From assembly GCA_030626365.1 (NCBI GenBank), contig DAOUPC010000106.1, forward strand, positions 1 to 8,679: 8,679 nt of DNA. The letters run 5' to 3'. The notes under the pieces were generated by a model, which saw only the letters and a list, made by a program, of their open reading frames with translations, did not search any database and was not told where the DNA came from. Below, one piece after another: positions 1 through 6,502 of the stretch (positions are counted from its first letter, which is position 1; each line of letters starts with the position of its first letter). The stretch is from Paracoccaceae bacterium (GTDB lineage Bacteria > Pseudomonadota > Alphaproteobacteria > Rhodobacterales > Rhodobacteraceae). Both the position numbers and the translations under genes were made by a program.

Positions 1-102
1 ACCCTGCGCGCGCCGTCCTTGTGTTCCAAACTGCGGGCGAACCTGGATGCCACCACGCTTTACGCGATCCTGACCGAGACACAGCCTCAGATCGCGGCGT
101 AA
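1..102 (+). CDS. C-terminal end of an unidentified plus-strand gene (partial)
   Basis: An open frame runs from the first base to a TAA at 100-102 and gives 33 residues, ending in TETQPQIAA. Its codons mostly end in G or C, as in the clear genes nearby, which is the main reason to treat it as real coding sequence. The remainder of the gene lies outside the window. No motif is recognisable in so short a tail, so no function is proposed. It converges on the minus-strand sulfotransferase gene, and the two coding ends overlap by 16 bp (87-102). The alternative is that this is chance open frame and the true neighbour lies further left. Confidence 0.5.
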   Translation, partial: TLRAPSLCSKLRANLDATTLYAILTETQPQIAA

Positions 103-1520
103 GGCCCGAACCCGAACAACAGATAATCGCGCTGGTAAACATCGCTGATCAGCGCCTCTAGCTGGTCATCATAGATGTCATCCAGCGCAAATGGCGTATC
201 AGCCCCGGCCTTTGCCGGCTGACCGGGGGCGTTATGGCCTGTTTGCCCGGCAATCAGCGGCAGCATCCGGGGCAATTCATCTTCGCGCAGGACATGATCA
301 GGCAGCACAATATCCCCAAAGCTGCTTAGCATCTGCGCCTGTGTCCCCCATGCCGCATCAACGCGAATCGCCGTCTGCCCCGCCAGGTTCATCCGCACGA
401 AACCCAAAAAACCCTCGAACGCGGCGCGATGGTCAGCCTTTGACCAGGGTTTCTTTGATTCGCGCCCCGGTATCGGCAGTTTGAATTGCTTGCGCAGGGT
501 CTCGCGGATCTGCAAAAAGCTGCCTTCCCCGGTACCCAGAATCCGTTGGCAAAACACCGTGTGTGCCCGTGCCGCAGGGTGGCGCAGCACCGTAAACGTC
601 CGATGACCAGGGTGTTTGCGCTTCCACTGACGCAGTTGTTTCTGGTTCATTTTCGTCGCCAGATCACCGGGCGCAACCCCGTCCAGCGCCGCCATCCAGT
701 CGATCACCTCTGTCTCTGGTCCGCCACGTATGGGCAGGTACATCAGCGCCGTGTCCACACAAGCCACATAACTGGGCACCGCAGCGCCCCGGCGGGGTTC
801 AAAATTTGGCGTGCGCGACAGATTGAACCGGTCCAGCCCGGCCAACGCCGCCTCCATCACATCCAGATTGGCCACCTTGGCAGAAATTGGGCTGGGGTTC
901 TGCGGTTTCAGGCTTTTATCCAGGGATTCCAGCCGGCCCCGCACCCCCAGCCACGTCGCCAGACCATTCATCGCCTCGATGCTTTGCAGGTCCTCATAGG
1001 CCAGATAAAATGCGGTCTGACCAGAGGTTTGCAGACGGTTCAGCAACAGCACCTGAAAATCCTGCAGCGCCTCTACGTGGGCCAGGTATTCCTGTGTGTC
1101 GAACACCGCGCGCGCCTCTTTTCGGCGCTTCACATCCGTCAGTTTCCACTGGCCGGTCGCCTGTGCAATTTTCCACGACACATAGCTGTCCAGCGGATTG
1201 CGTGTCAGAATGATCTTGGCGCACCGCGGATCGCCCAGCGCAATATCCAACGCCCGGGGATCATGGTCGTGGAAAAACCGGAACCCCCGCAGCGCGCCGG
1301 GTTCGTCGCGCATGGCCCCGATCACCTTCAACGGGTCATCATCGCGCGCCTCTTTGGTTACGCCCAGAATTTCGGTCTTGTTGGGATAGCCGATAAAATG
1401 CGGATTAAACGCCTCTCCGTGACAGGCCAGATCATCAAACGCGTTCAGGTTGGTTTCCAGAAAATTGGAACCGGTGCGCATTTCGGCAAACACCACAAAA
1501 TAGTCAAAGCGATCATTCAT
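87..1520 (-). CDS. NodH/Stf0-like PAPS-dependent sulfotransferase, two-half protein
   Basis: This 477-residue protein is predicted to move a sulfuryl group from PAPS (3'-phosphoadenosine 5'-phosphosulfate) to a carbohydrate hydroxyl in the cytoplasm. Near the N-terminus, EMRTGSNFLE (13-22) matches the 5'-phosphosulfate-binding loop of Stf0/NodH-type sulfotransferases. HGEAF (34-38) places a Glu at residue 36, the position of the proposed catalytic base of mycobacterial Stf0. LTRNPLDSYVSWK (105-117) matches the 3'-phosphate-binding segment. The usual core of this family is roughly 250 residues, and this protein is nearly twice as long. The second half has its own VLRHPAARAHTVF (311-323), like a sulfotransferase 3'-phosphate segment, but only a distorted loop, YLPIRGGPET (261-270). 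It ends in YQRDYLLFGFG (462-472), resembling the usual family C-terminus. The ATG start lies 6 bp after the stop of the GT14 gene, suggesting translational coupling, although no good Shine-Dalgarno is visible. The substrate is unknown. Confidence 0.88.
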   Translation of the reverse strand: MNDRFDYFVVFAEMRTGSNFLETNLNAFDDLACHGEAFNPHFIGYPNKTEILGVTKEARDDDPLKVIGAMRDEPGALRGFRFFHDHDPRALDIALGDPRCAKIILTRNPLDSYVSWKIAQATGQWKLTDVKRRKEARAVFDTQEYLAHVEALQDFQVLLLNRLQTSGQTAFYLAYEDLQSIEAMNGLATWLGVRGRLESLDKSLKPQNPSPISAKVANLDVMEAALAGLDRFNLSRTPNFEPRRGAAVPSYVACVDTALMYLPIRGGPETEVIDWMAALDGVAPGDLATKMNQKQLRQWKRKHPGHRTFTVLRHPAARAHTVFCQRILGTGEGSFLQIRETLRKQFKLPIPGRESKKPWSKADHRAAFEGFLGFVRMNLAGQTAIRVDAAWGTQAQMLSSFGDIVLPDHVLREDELPRMLPLIAGQTGHNAPGQPAKAGADTPFALDDIYDDQLEALISDVYQRDYLLFGFGPYAAI

Positions 1521-1526
1521 GCCATT

Positions 1527-3224
1527 TTACCGCACAAGATAGGGTTTGGGGGGCTGTTTGGGCAACGCCACCGGCCCATGTTCAACCGGGAAATCGCCCA
1601 TCAGATAGGGATGCATCCCCTGATTCTTGAGATTTTGCAGGAATTGCCCGAACCCTTCCAGATCAACCATTGTCGGCGCCTCACTTAGCCGGCGTTGGGT
1701 GGCTGCGCCAATCTCATCGACGATGGCCTGAATTGGCTCCATCGGGGCCTCGATGAATTCGGCCAGGGTCCAGATGCGGATACGGGCCTTGGCGGCCGTG
1801 TTGCGCAGAATTTCCAGGTGATCACTTTCAATTTTCTGGAACAGGGCGGCATCCTTGCGCAGATCGGCAAAATTGCGGTTCGATTTAAACAAGGGCACGG
1901 CCCAGGCCCCGGAAATGACCGATATCTGCGCGTTGGGGTCGCGTGAGATCATCCAGTTTACGGCCTGGTTGTCCTGCGGACCAAACTGGAAACACTGGCG
2001 TTCGCCACGGGTGTTCCAGATCAGGCTTGTCAGAAAGGAATGGGGGGCATAATCGCGCCGCGCCGCGCTGTCACACAAAGCCCCGTTAATCAGGGTCTGA
2101 CCACCGGCATATGCAACCCTGTCCGGGGCATACAGATGGCCATGCACCCGCGCATGGGTGGATTTTGCCAGCCACGGTTCAAAATTCTCGAACAATTCGG
2201 CAAAGCCCTGAAACACCGAATACGGATTCGAGGTCAGGCCATTTTCCCAGTCAGAATTTGGCATCCTGCTTTGCATATACAGCCCGGAACGTCCGCGTGT
2301 TCGCCGCTCAACCGCCTTGGCAAAGATGCGGTCAATCTTGCCGGGGTTTGGTTCGGTTTTCTTCATCGCCGCCGAACTGTCCGTCAGAAACGCCTGATAC
2401 AGCCGCTCTGCACGGGGCCATATCTTGCGCGCGACAAAACAGTCAGAGCGGCGCAAAAGCTGCAAGTGATCGTCATAGAAAATATGCGGCTTACCCTGAA
2501 AATCAAACTTGGACAGGGTCAGTGACCGGCTTTCGATATTGCTGGAATATTGCCTTGCCAGGGTCTGATAATAACTTTCATCGGGGATCCAGACACGCCG
2601 GAAATATCGGTCGTATTCTTCCCGTTCCGGGTCTTGCAGGATTGCCGACAGGGTTTGACGCGACAGGCACCACCACTGGCTGCCCATATGCGGAACCAAC
2701 CCGGCCGGAATGGTACGCCTGAACCCCAAACGCCGCTGAATATCCACATAGCGATCAAACAAAAACCGGTTCTTTTTCCACGAAAAAGGGAACCGCAGGG
2801 TGAACCGTTCATGATCCAGACCGCCCACTGTCCAGGGCACATCCGCTGTTGTCGCGCTTTCGATAAAGTCAGTGCGCGGGCGTTCCACCAGATAGTCGAT
2901 CAATTCCTGCACCGGGCGCAACGGAAGGCACGAACCTGACGCCAGATAAACGTGTGAAACCTCGGAAAATTCGTCCAGTATCAGTTCTGATGCCGATTGC
3001 GACGCCGCGACAATGCCCCAGGACCCCCATTCACACCGGTGCCTTTTGCAGAACCGGATCAGCGGGTCATTCGAAAGCGACCGTTCAAAGGCACGATAGC
3101 TGGCCTTTGGCACGCTAATGTCCACATGCAGCACAACAGGACACCCGGCAGCCGTCCAGTGACGCGCCACCTGTTCGGCCCGATTCAGGGCGGTATGTAC
3201 CAGCATGACGATCCCAACGGTCAC
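1527..3224 (-). CDS. GT14 (core-2/I-branching-like) glycosyltransferase with long C-terminal extension
   Basis: This 565-residue protein has two parts. Residues 1 to about 260 look like the GT14 family (core-2/I-branching beta-1,6-N-acetylglucosaminyltransferases and xylosyltransferases). It opens with VGIVMLVHT and continues with CEWGSWGIV (64-72), YLASGSCLPLRP (93-104, the counterpart of the family's LSG-x-D-x-P segment), GSQWWCLSR (181-189) and PDESYYQT (214-221). E216 in the last motif matches the catalytic glutamate of the animal core-2 enzyme. A basic linker (about 265-320) leads to a region (about 330-540) that I cannot assign from motifs; I recall bacterial GT14 proteins carrying an uncharacterised domain of the DUF5927 type here. 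No signal peptide or membrane segment is seen, so it probably acts on the cytoplasmic side. The GTG start overlaps the stop of the upstream gene by 4 bp (GTGA) and has a good AAGGGGAA ribosome-binding site. The likely role is adding a branch sugar before the next gene's sulfation; donor and acceptor are not known. Confidence 0.85.
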   Translation of the reverse strand: MTVGIVMLVHTALNRAEQVARHWTAAGCPVVLHVDISVPKASYRAFERSLSNDPLIRFCKRHRCEWGSWGIVAASQSASELILDEFSEVSHVYLASGSCLPLRPVQELIDYLVERPRTDFIESATTADVPWTVGGLDHERFTLRFPFSWKKNRFLFDRYVDIQRRLGFRRTIPAGLVPHMGSQWWCLSRQTLSAILQDPEREEYDRYFRRVWIPDESYYQTLARQYSSNIESRSLTLSKFDFQGKPHIFYDDHLQLLRRSDCFVARKIWPRAERLYQAFLTDSSAAMKKTEPNPGKIDRIFAKAVERRTRGRSGLYMQSRMPNSDWENGLTSNPYSVFQGFAELFENFEPWLAKSTHARVHGHLYAPDRVAYAGGQTLINGALCDSAARRDYAPHSFLTSLIWNTRGERQCFQFGPQDNQAVNWMISRDPNAQISVISGAWAVPLFKSNRNFADLRKDAALFQKIESDHLEILRNTAAKARIRIWTLAEFIEAPMEPIQAIVDEIGAATQRRLSEAPTMVDLEGFGQFLQNLKNQGMHPYLMGDFPVEHGPVALPKQPPKPYLVR

Positions 3225-4231
3225 GCCCAGTTCCCCTTGGACATCAGGCCCAGAATTTCAAGCTGGCGCCAGTTGATGTATTTCTCACTGAATTTACACC
3301 ACAGATCTGGGTCATCCTTTAGGGTGTCCGCGTATGCCTTGTATTCGACCGAGGCCGAATAATGCTGTCCGCGCTCCAACTCTTCGGTGGCCTTGGCGGT
3401 AAAGGTATCCAGAAACTTGGCATGCAGCAAAATACCTGATGCCTTTTCACCACCCCATTCGTCGTAAACCTGGTTCAGCCCGCGCGGCAACAGCATATGG
3501 GTTGAACTGACATAGGTGTATTTTCTGTCCCATTTCACCAACGGAATCTTGTTCAGCGCCGGGGCCTTTTCCGGTGCATCAGGGAAAAACATCCGGCTGC
3601 GCGGCCCGCCCTGAATCCACAGATTGCCGAATTTCTTGTTCTTTTTCAGGGTGTAATTGCCGGAATCGAACCAACTGGCAATCTCGATCGGGTCGCGGCC
3701 CTCTTCATAGGGCTGATCATCCAACCGCCCCTTGGGATACATGTCCAGCAACATTGCGCTGAATGATTTGATCGACGACGCATCCAGCCAGTCGGTCAGC
3801 GCACGCAGGGGCCGTGTATCGCAGAACGGATAGACCAGAAATTCATCCGGATCGACAACCAGGCTCCAATGGCCATGGGCGTGTTTCATCTGAAGCCAGT
3901 TCAGCCAGTCCACCCCGAACCGTGACCGTTTGTAACTGGCTTGGGTATGCCAGATCGACACATCCGGTTGGTCGGCCAGAAAATCAAGCGATCCATCGGT
4001 ACTGTCGTTATCGACAAACACAAAATGCCCGACGCCCATGTCACGGTAATAGTTCAGGAAATAAGGAAGGCGCACCCGTTCGTTGCGCAATGTGCAGAAC
4101 ACCAGAATATCGTCGCTGCGGATATTGTCCGTTCGATCGGCAACAGAAGACAGTTCGCGGCGTTTTCTAAACGCGCGGATCCGCCAGCGTTTTCGCTGAA
4201 GCCTAAGGCGATATGACTGCCATACGCCCAG
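3221..4231 (-). CDS. GT2_4-type glycosyltransferase, probable CTG start
   Basis: This 336-residue protein (from the proposed start) resembles the Glyco_tranf_2_4 group of GT-A glycosyltransferases. Its core carries FCTLRNER (45-52), FVDNDSTDGS (72-81) and VVDPDEF (125-131), where DPDE is the metal- and nucleotide-sugar-binding DxD motif. The first in-frame conventional start is a GTG at 4100-4102, but beginning there would drop the strand leading into the RNE motif. The reading frame stays open upstream to a TAA at 4253-4255 and encodes a basic segment, WQSYRLRLQRKR (4-15), of the kind I recall in relatives. No in-frame ATG, GTG or TTG exists in that extension. The best candidate is a CTG at 4229-4231, six bases after an AAAAGGGG ribosome-binding site. 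An ATG at 4222-4224 is in the wrong frame and soon meets a stop. The stop codon overlaps the GT14 start. Glycosyltransferase assignment is firm; donor and acceptor are unknown and the start is inferred. Confidence 0.85.
   Translation of the reverse strand: MGVWQSYRLRLQRKRWRIRAFRKRRELSSVADRTDNIRSDDILVFCTLRNERVRLPYFLNYYRDMGVGHFVFVDNDSTDGSLDFLADQPDVSIWHTQASYKRSRFGVDWLNWLQMKHAHGHWSLVVDPDEFLVYPFCDTRPLRALTDWLDASSIKSFSAMLLDMYPKGRLDDQPYEEGRDPIEIASWFDSGNYTLKKNKKFGNLWIQGGPRSRMFFPDAPEKAPALNKIPLVKWDRKYTYVSSTHMLLPRGLNQVYDEWGGEKASGILLHAKFLDTFTAKATEELERGQHYSASVEYKAYADTLKDDPDLWCKFSEKYINWRQLEILGLMSKGNWA
3231..3238 (-). promoter_or_regulatory. Ribosome-binding site of the GT14-like gene
   Basis: AAGGGGAA on the minus strand, inside the end of the upstream GT2_4 gene, lies 6 bases before the GTG at 3222-3224. 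Together with the 4-bp GTGA overlap it supports both independent initiation and translational coupling at this start. Confidence 0.65.
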
Positions 4232-4237
4232 TGTGTG

Positions 4238-4245
4238 CCCCTTTT
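4238..4245 (-). promoter_or_regulatory. Ribosome-binding site supporting the CTG start of the GT2_4 gene
   Basis: AAAAGGGG on the minus strand lies 6 bases before a CTG at 4229-4231. The same AAGGGG core precedes the GTG start of the next gene at 3231-3238, which supports its use here. It is the main evidence for initiation at the CTG, since no ATG, GTG or TTG occurs in frame between the upstream stop and 4102. Confidence 0.5.
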
Positions 4246-4280
4246 GCCCTCGTTACCCTTCTGAACCGCAACAACGCGTA

Positions 4281-5480
4281 TCAGGTGAACCTTAAGATGA
4301 TCTTGAAGTGATCATCCCATGTCGGTGGAATGAACCCACCCTCAACATTCGATATATTGCCTGATTTGCGGCCCTTCAACAGACTCTCTATGCCCTGTTT
4401 CCATTGATAACGCTCTGTTGCGCTTACGTAAACGGGAATGTCGCCCAGCACCTCGTGGATCACCGCCAGATCACTGCAAAGCACCGGCACCCCCAGTGCA
4501 GCGGCTTCAATCGGGGGCAGGCCAAAGCCCTCGGCGTGACTGGGAAAAAGCAATCCGGCTGATTTGGCCAGCAGGGCGCAAACCGCGCCATCGGTTAGCC
4601 CCGCCATCTCTTTAACCAGGCCGTCTTTGGGCAAGGCATCAAGGCGGGCAAACACCGCATCATTATTCCACCCACGTCGGCCAATGATCAGCAATTGCGG
4701 TGTATCAGGGCCTTTTTCGCGGGTCATTTCCTGCCAGATATCCAGCAACAGATCATGCCCCTTTCGCGGCTCTATCGTGCCCAGCGCAACGAAATAGAGT
4801 GATTTTGGCATCACCCCCTGCGCCAGCACCCCGGCCTTTGCCACCTCTACCCCCAGATGCGCCACGATCAGCGGTGGCACGTCACCCCAGCCCTGCATAT
4901 GGCGCGCAACATTTTCCTTTGTGTGGTAGGAATTGCAGATAATCAGATCGGCCCCCGCCCGCACCCGCCTTAGCAGGGCGCGAAATCGTGCCAGCGTACC
5001 GGGGCGTTGAAACTGTGGAAAATCCAGCGGGATCGTGTCGTGGATCAGCACCGTGATCCGTGCCTGAACCCGATGGCGCAGCGTCCACAACATCCGTTCA
5101 CTCAGGTTGCTATGCCCGGTATTAAGATAGGCCACCCCCTTTGGAACATACCGTTCCAACATGTCCCCCAACCGGCGTGGACGACAGCGGGCAAGGGCAA
5201 AGCGGCGCAGATCGCTTTCGGCCTGGCGCACCGGCACTGGTTTGCGCCGCGCCAGAACCGCCATCATGTCAGGTGGCCCCCAGGGCACATCGCCGGAAAT
5301 CCGGGCCGTCACCGCCGCCAACCCATCGCCGGTCAACAGGACATACCCCAGCGTCGTGCGCACAATGCAAAACAGTGGCTCAGGGCAGGTTGTCAGATGA
5401 CGCAGATAGGCCAGTTCAACCCGGTCCACCCCGGTCGCCACACGCCCGGCCCGGCTGATCAGTCGGGTGATGTCCAGCAA
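4281..5480 (-). CDS. GT4-family glycosyltransferase (GT-B fold)
   Basis: A cytoplasmic GT-B glycosyltransferase of about 399 residues, of the retaining GT4 (Glycos_transf_1) type. The N-terminal half has TGVDRVELAY (16-25) and IHDTIPLDFP (146-155), typical of a mannosyltransferase-like subgroup. The C-terminal half has ALGTIEPRKGH (232-242), LLIIGRRGW (263-271) and HAEGFGLPPIEAAALG (315-330). The last includes the E-x7-E pair (E317, E325) that contacts the donor sugar nucleotide. The start is uncertain: no ATG or GTG is placed to include the conserved LLDITRLISR beginning, so a TTG at 5478-5480 is chosen, 16 bp after the galE stop, with no clear Shine-Dalgarno. Translation may therefore depend on ribosomes finishing galE. 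The position directly after galE suggests use of an activated hexose in the same pathway, but the donor (UDP-Glc, UDP-Gal, GDP-Man or another) cannot be read from the sequence. Confidence 0.88.
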   Translation of the reverse strand: MLDITRLISRAGRVATGVDRVELAYLRHLTTCPEPLFCIVRTTLGYVLLTGDGLAAVTARISGDVPWGPPDMMAVLARRKPVPVRQAESDLRRFALARCRPRRLGDMLERYVPKGVAYLNTGHSNLSERMLWTLRHRVQARITVLIHDTIPLDFPQFQRPGTLARFRALLRRVRAGADLIICNSYHTKENVARHMQGWGDVPPLIVAHLGVEVAKAGVLAQGVMPKSLYFVALGTIEPRKGHDLLLDIWQEMTREKGPDTPQLLIIGRRGWNNDAVFARLDALPKDGLVKEMAGLTDGAVCALLAKSAGLLFPSHAEGFGLPPIEAAALGVPVLCSDLAVIHEVLGDIPVYVSATERYQWKQGIESLLKGRKSGNISNVEGGFIPPTWDDHFKIILRFT

Positions 5481-5496
5481 ACGTGCGGGAATGGGG

Positions 5497-6480
5497 CTAT
5501 TTATCGTAGTGGCCAGTTTGGTGCCATCTCCAGGCGTCAGAAATCATCGTTTTCAGGGTGGAGCGGGTTGGCGTCCAACCCAGTTCCTGTTGTGCGCGGA
5601 CCGATCCTGACACCAGTTTGGTACAGTCCCCGGCCCGACGTGGACCGATGGTATAGGGAACTTTGCGGTTGGTCACGCTGTGTGACTGCTCAATCACCTC
5701 GCGGACCGAAAAGCCCGACCCAGTGCCAAGGTTGAACACCCTGCTTTGCTTGCCCTGTTCCAGCCAGTTCAGCCCCAGAACATGCGCATCCACCAGATCG
5801 CAGACATGCACATAGTCACGAATGCAGGTGCCATCCGGCGTGTCATAATCCGTGCCAAACACCGTCAGCGCATCACGTTTACCATCAATGGCATCCAGCA
5901 TCAGCGGCACCAGATGCGTTTCGGGCCGGTGGAATTCGCCCACTTCGCCTTTTGGATCGGCACCCGCCACATTGAAATACCGGAATATCACGGCGCGCAG
6001 CCCATGTGCGGCCTCAAAATCGCGCAAAATATCCTCGATCGCCCGTTTCGACGCGCCATAGGCGTTCAGCGGTTGTTGTGATGTGTTTTCATCCAGCACC
6101 ACATTGTCATGTTCACCATAAGTGGCACAGGTCGATGAGAACACGAAATTCAGACAACCAGCGGCCACTGCCGCCTCGATCAGGGTCAGCGACCCAATAA
6201 CGTTGTTGGCCCAATAACGCCCCGGTTCGGCCATTGCCTCGCCTACCTGGCTTAGGGCGGCAAAATGCATCACGGCAGCGGGTTGGTATTGGGCAAACAC
6301 CGCGTCCAGACGTGTGCGGTCGCTCAACTCTCCCTGCTCAAAGGGGCCGAATTTCACGGCGTCCTGCCAACCGGTCACCAAATTGTCGAATGTCACAGGT
6401 GTATAACCCGCATCCCGCAGCGCCTTGCAGGCATGCGACCCGATATAGCCCGCACCGCCTGTTACCAAAATGTTTGTCAA
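5497..6480 (-). CDS. galE: UDP-glucose 4-epimerase
   Basis: This enzyme interconverts UDP-glucose and UDP-galactose in the cytoplasm using tightly bound NAD. The 327-residue protein is of normal length and complete. It has the Rossmann NAD-binding loop TGGAGYIGS (7-15) and the short-chain dehydrogenase catalytic set: T117 in FSSTCATYG (114-122), with Y141 and K145 in YGASK. The family segments RYFNVAGA (167-174) and IRDYVHV (220-226) are also present. The start is a TTG at 6478-6480, the only codon that places the protein start correctly just before TNILVTGGAG. The frame continues open into galU up to 6696, but that extension is not epimerase-like and lies inside galU in another frame. A GGGGG stretch about 7 bases upstream may serve as ribosome-binding site. 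The residue matching Tyr299 of E. coli GalE is L289, so the sugar pocket may be more open and might also take UDP-GlcNAc. The gene begins 22 bp after the galU stop, almost certainly in one operon. Confidence 0.95.
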   Translation of the reverse strand: MTNILVTGGAGYIGSHACKALRDAGYTPVTFDNLVTGWQDAVKFGPFEQGELSDRTRLDAVFAQYQPAAVMHFAALSQVGEAMAEPGRYWANNVIGSLTLIEAAVAAGCLNFVFSSTCATYGEHDNVVLDENTSQQPLNAYGASKRAIEDILRDFEAAHGLRAVIFRYFNVAGADPKGEVGEFHRPETHLVPLMLDAIDGKRDALTVFGTDYDTPDGTCIRDYVHVCDLVDAHVLGLNWLEQGKQSRVFNLGTGSGFSVREVIEQSHSVTNRKVPYTIGPRRAGDCTKLVSGSVRAQQELGWTPTRSTLKTMISDAWRWHQTGHYDK

Positions 6481-6502
6481 ACTTCTGCCCCCACGGCGGT
6501 GT

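Noticed and set aside
486..1688. A 400-residue open frame on the plus strand opposite the sulfotransferase gene
   Set aside because: It is the antisense shadow of a GC-rich gene. Its composition (rich in His, Gln, Arg and Pro) is typical of such shadows, and the minus strand has clear family motifs.
4232..4280. A terminator or promoter between the GT4 and GT2_4 genes
   Set aside because: The 49-bp gap shows no hairpin with a T-run and no paired promoter hexamers; its only clear feature is the AAAAGGGG ribosome-binding site.
5007..5735. A 242-residue plus-strand frame across the GT4-galE junction
   Set aside because: It runs antisense to two well-supported genes, has shadow-like composition and shows no recognisable domain.
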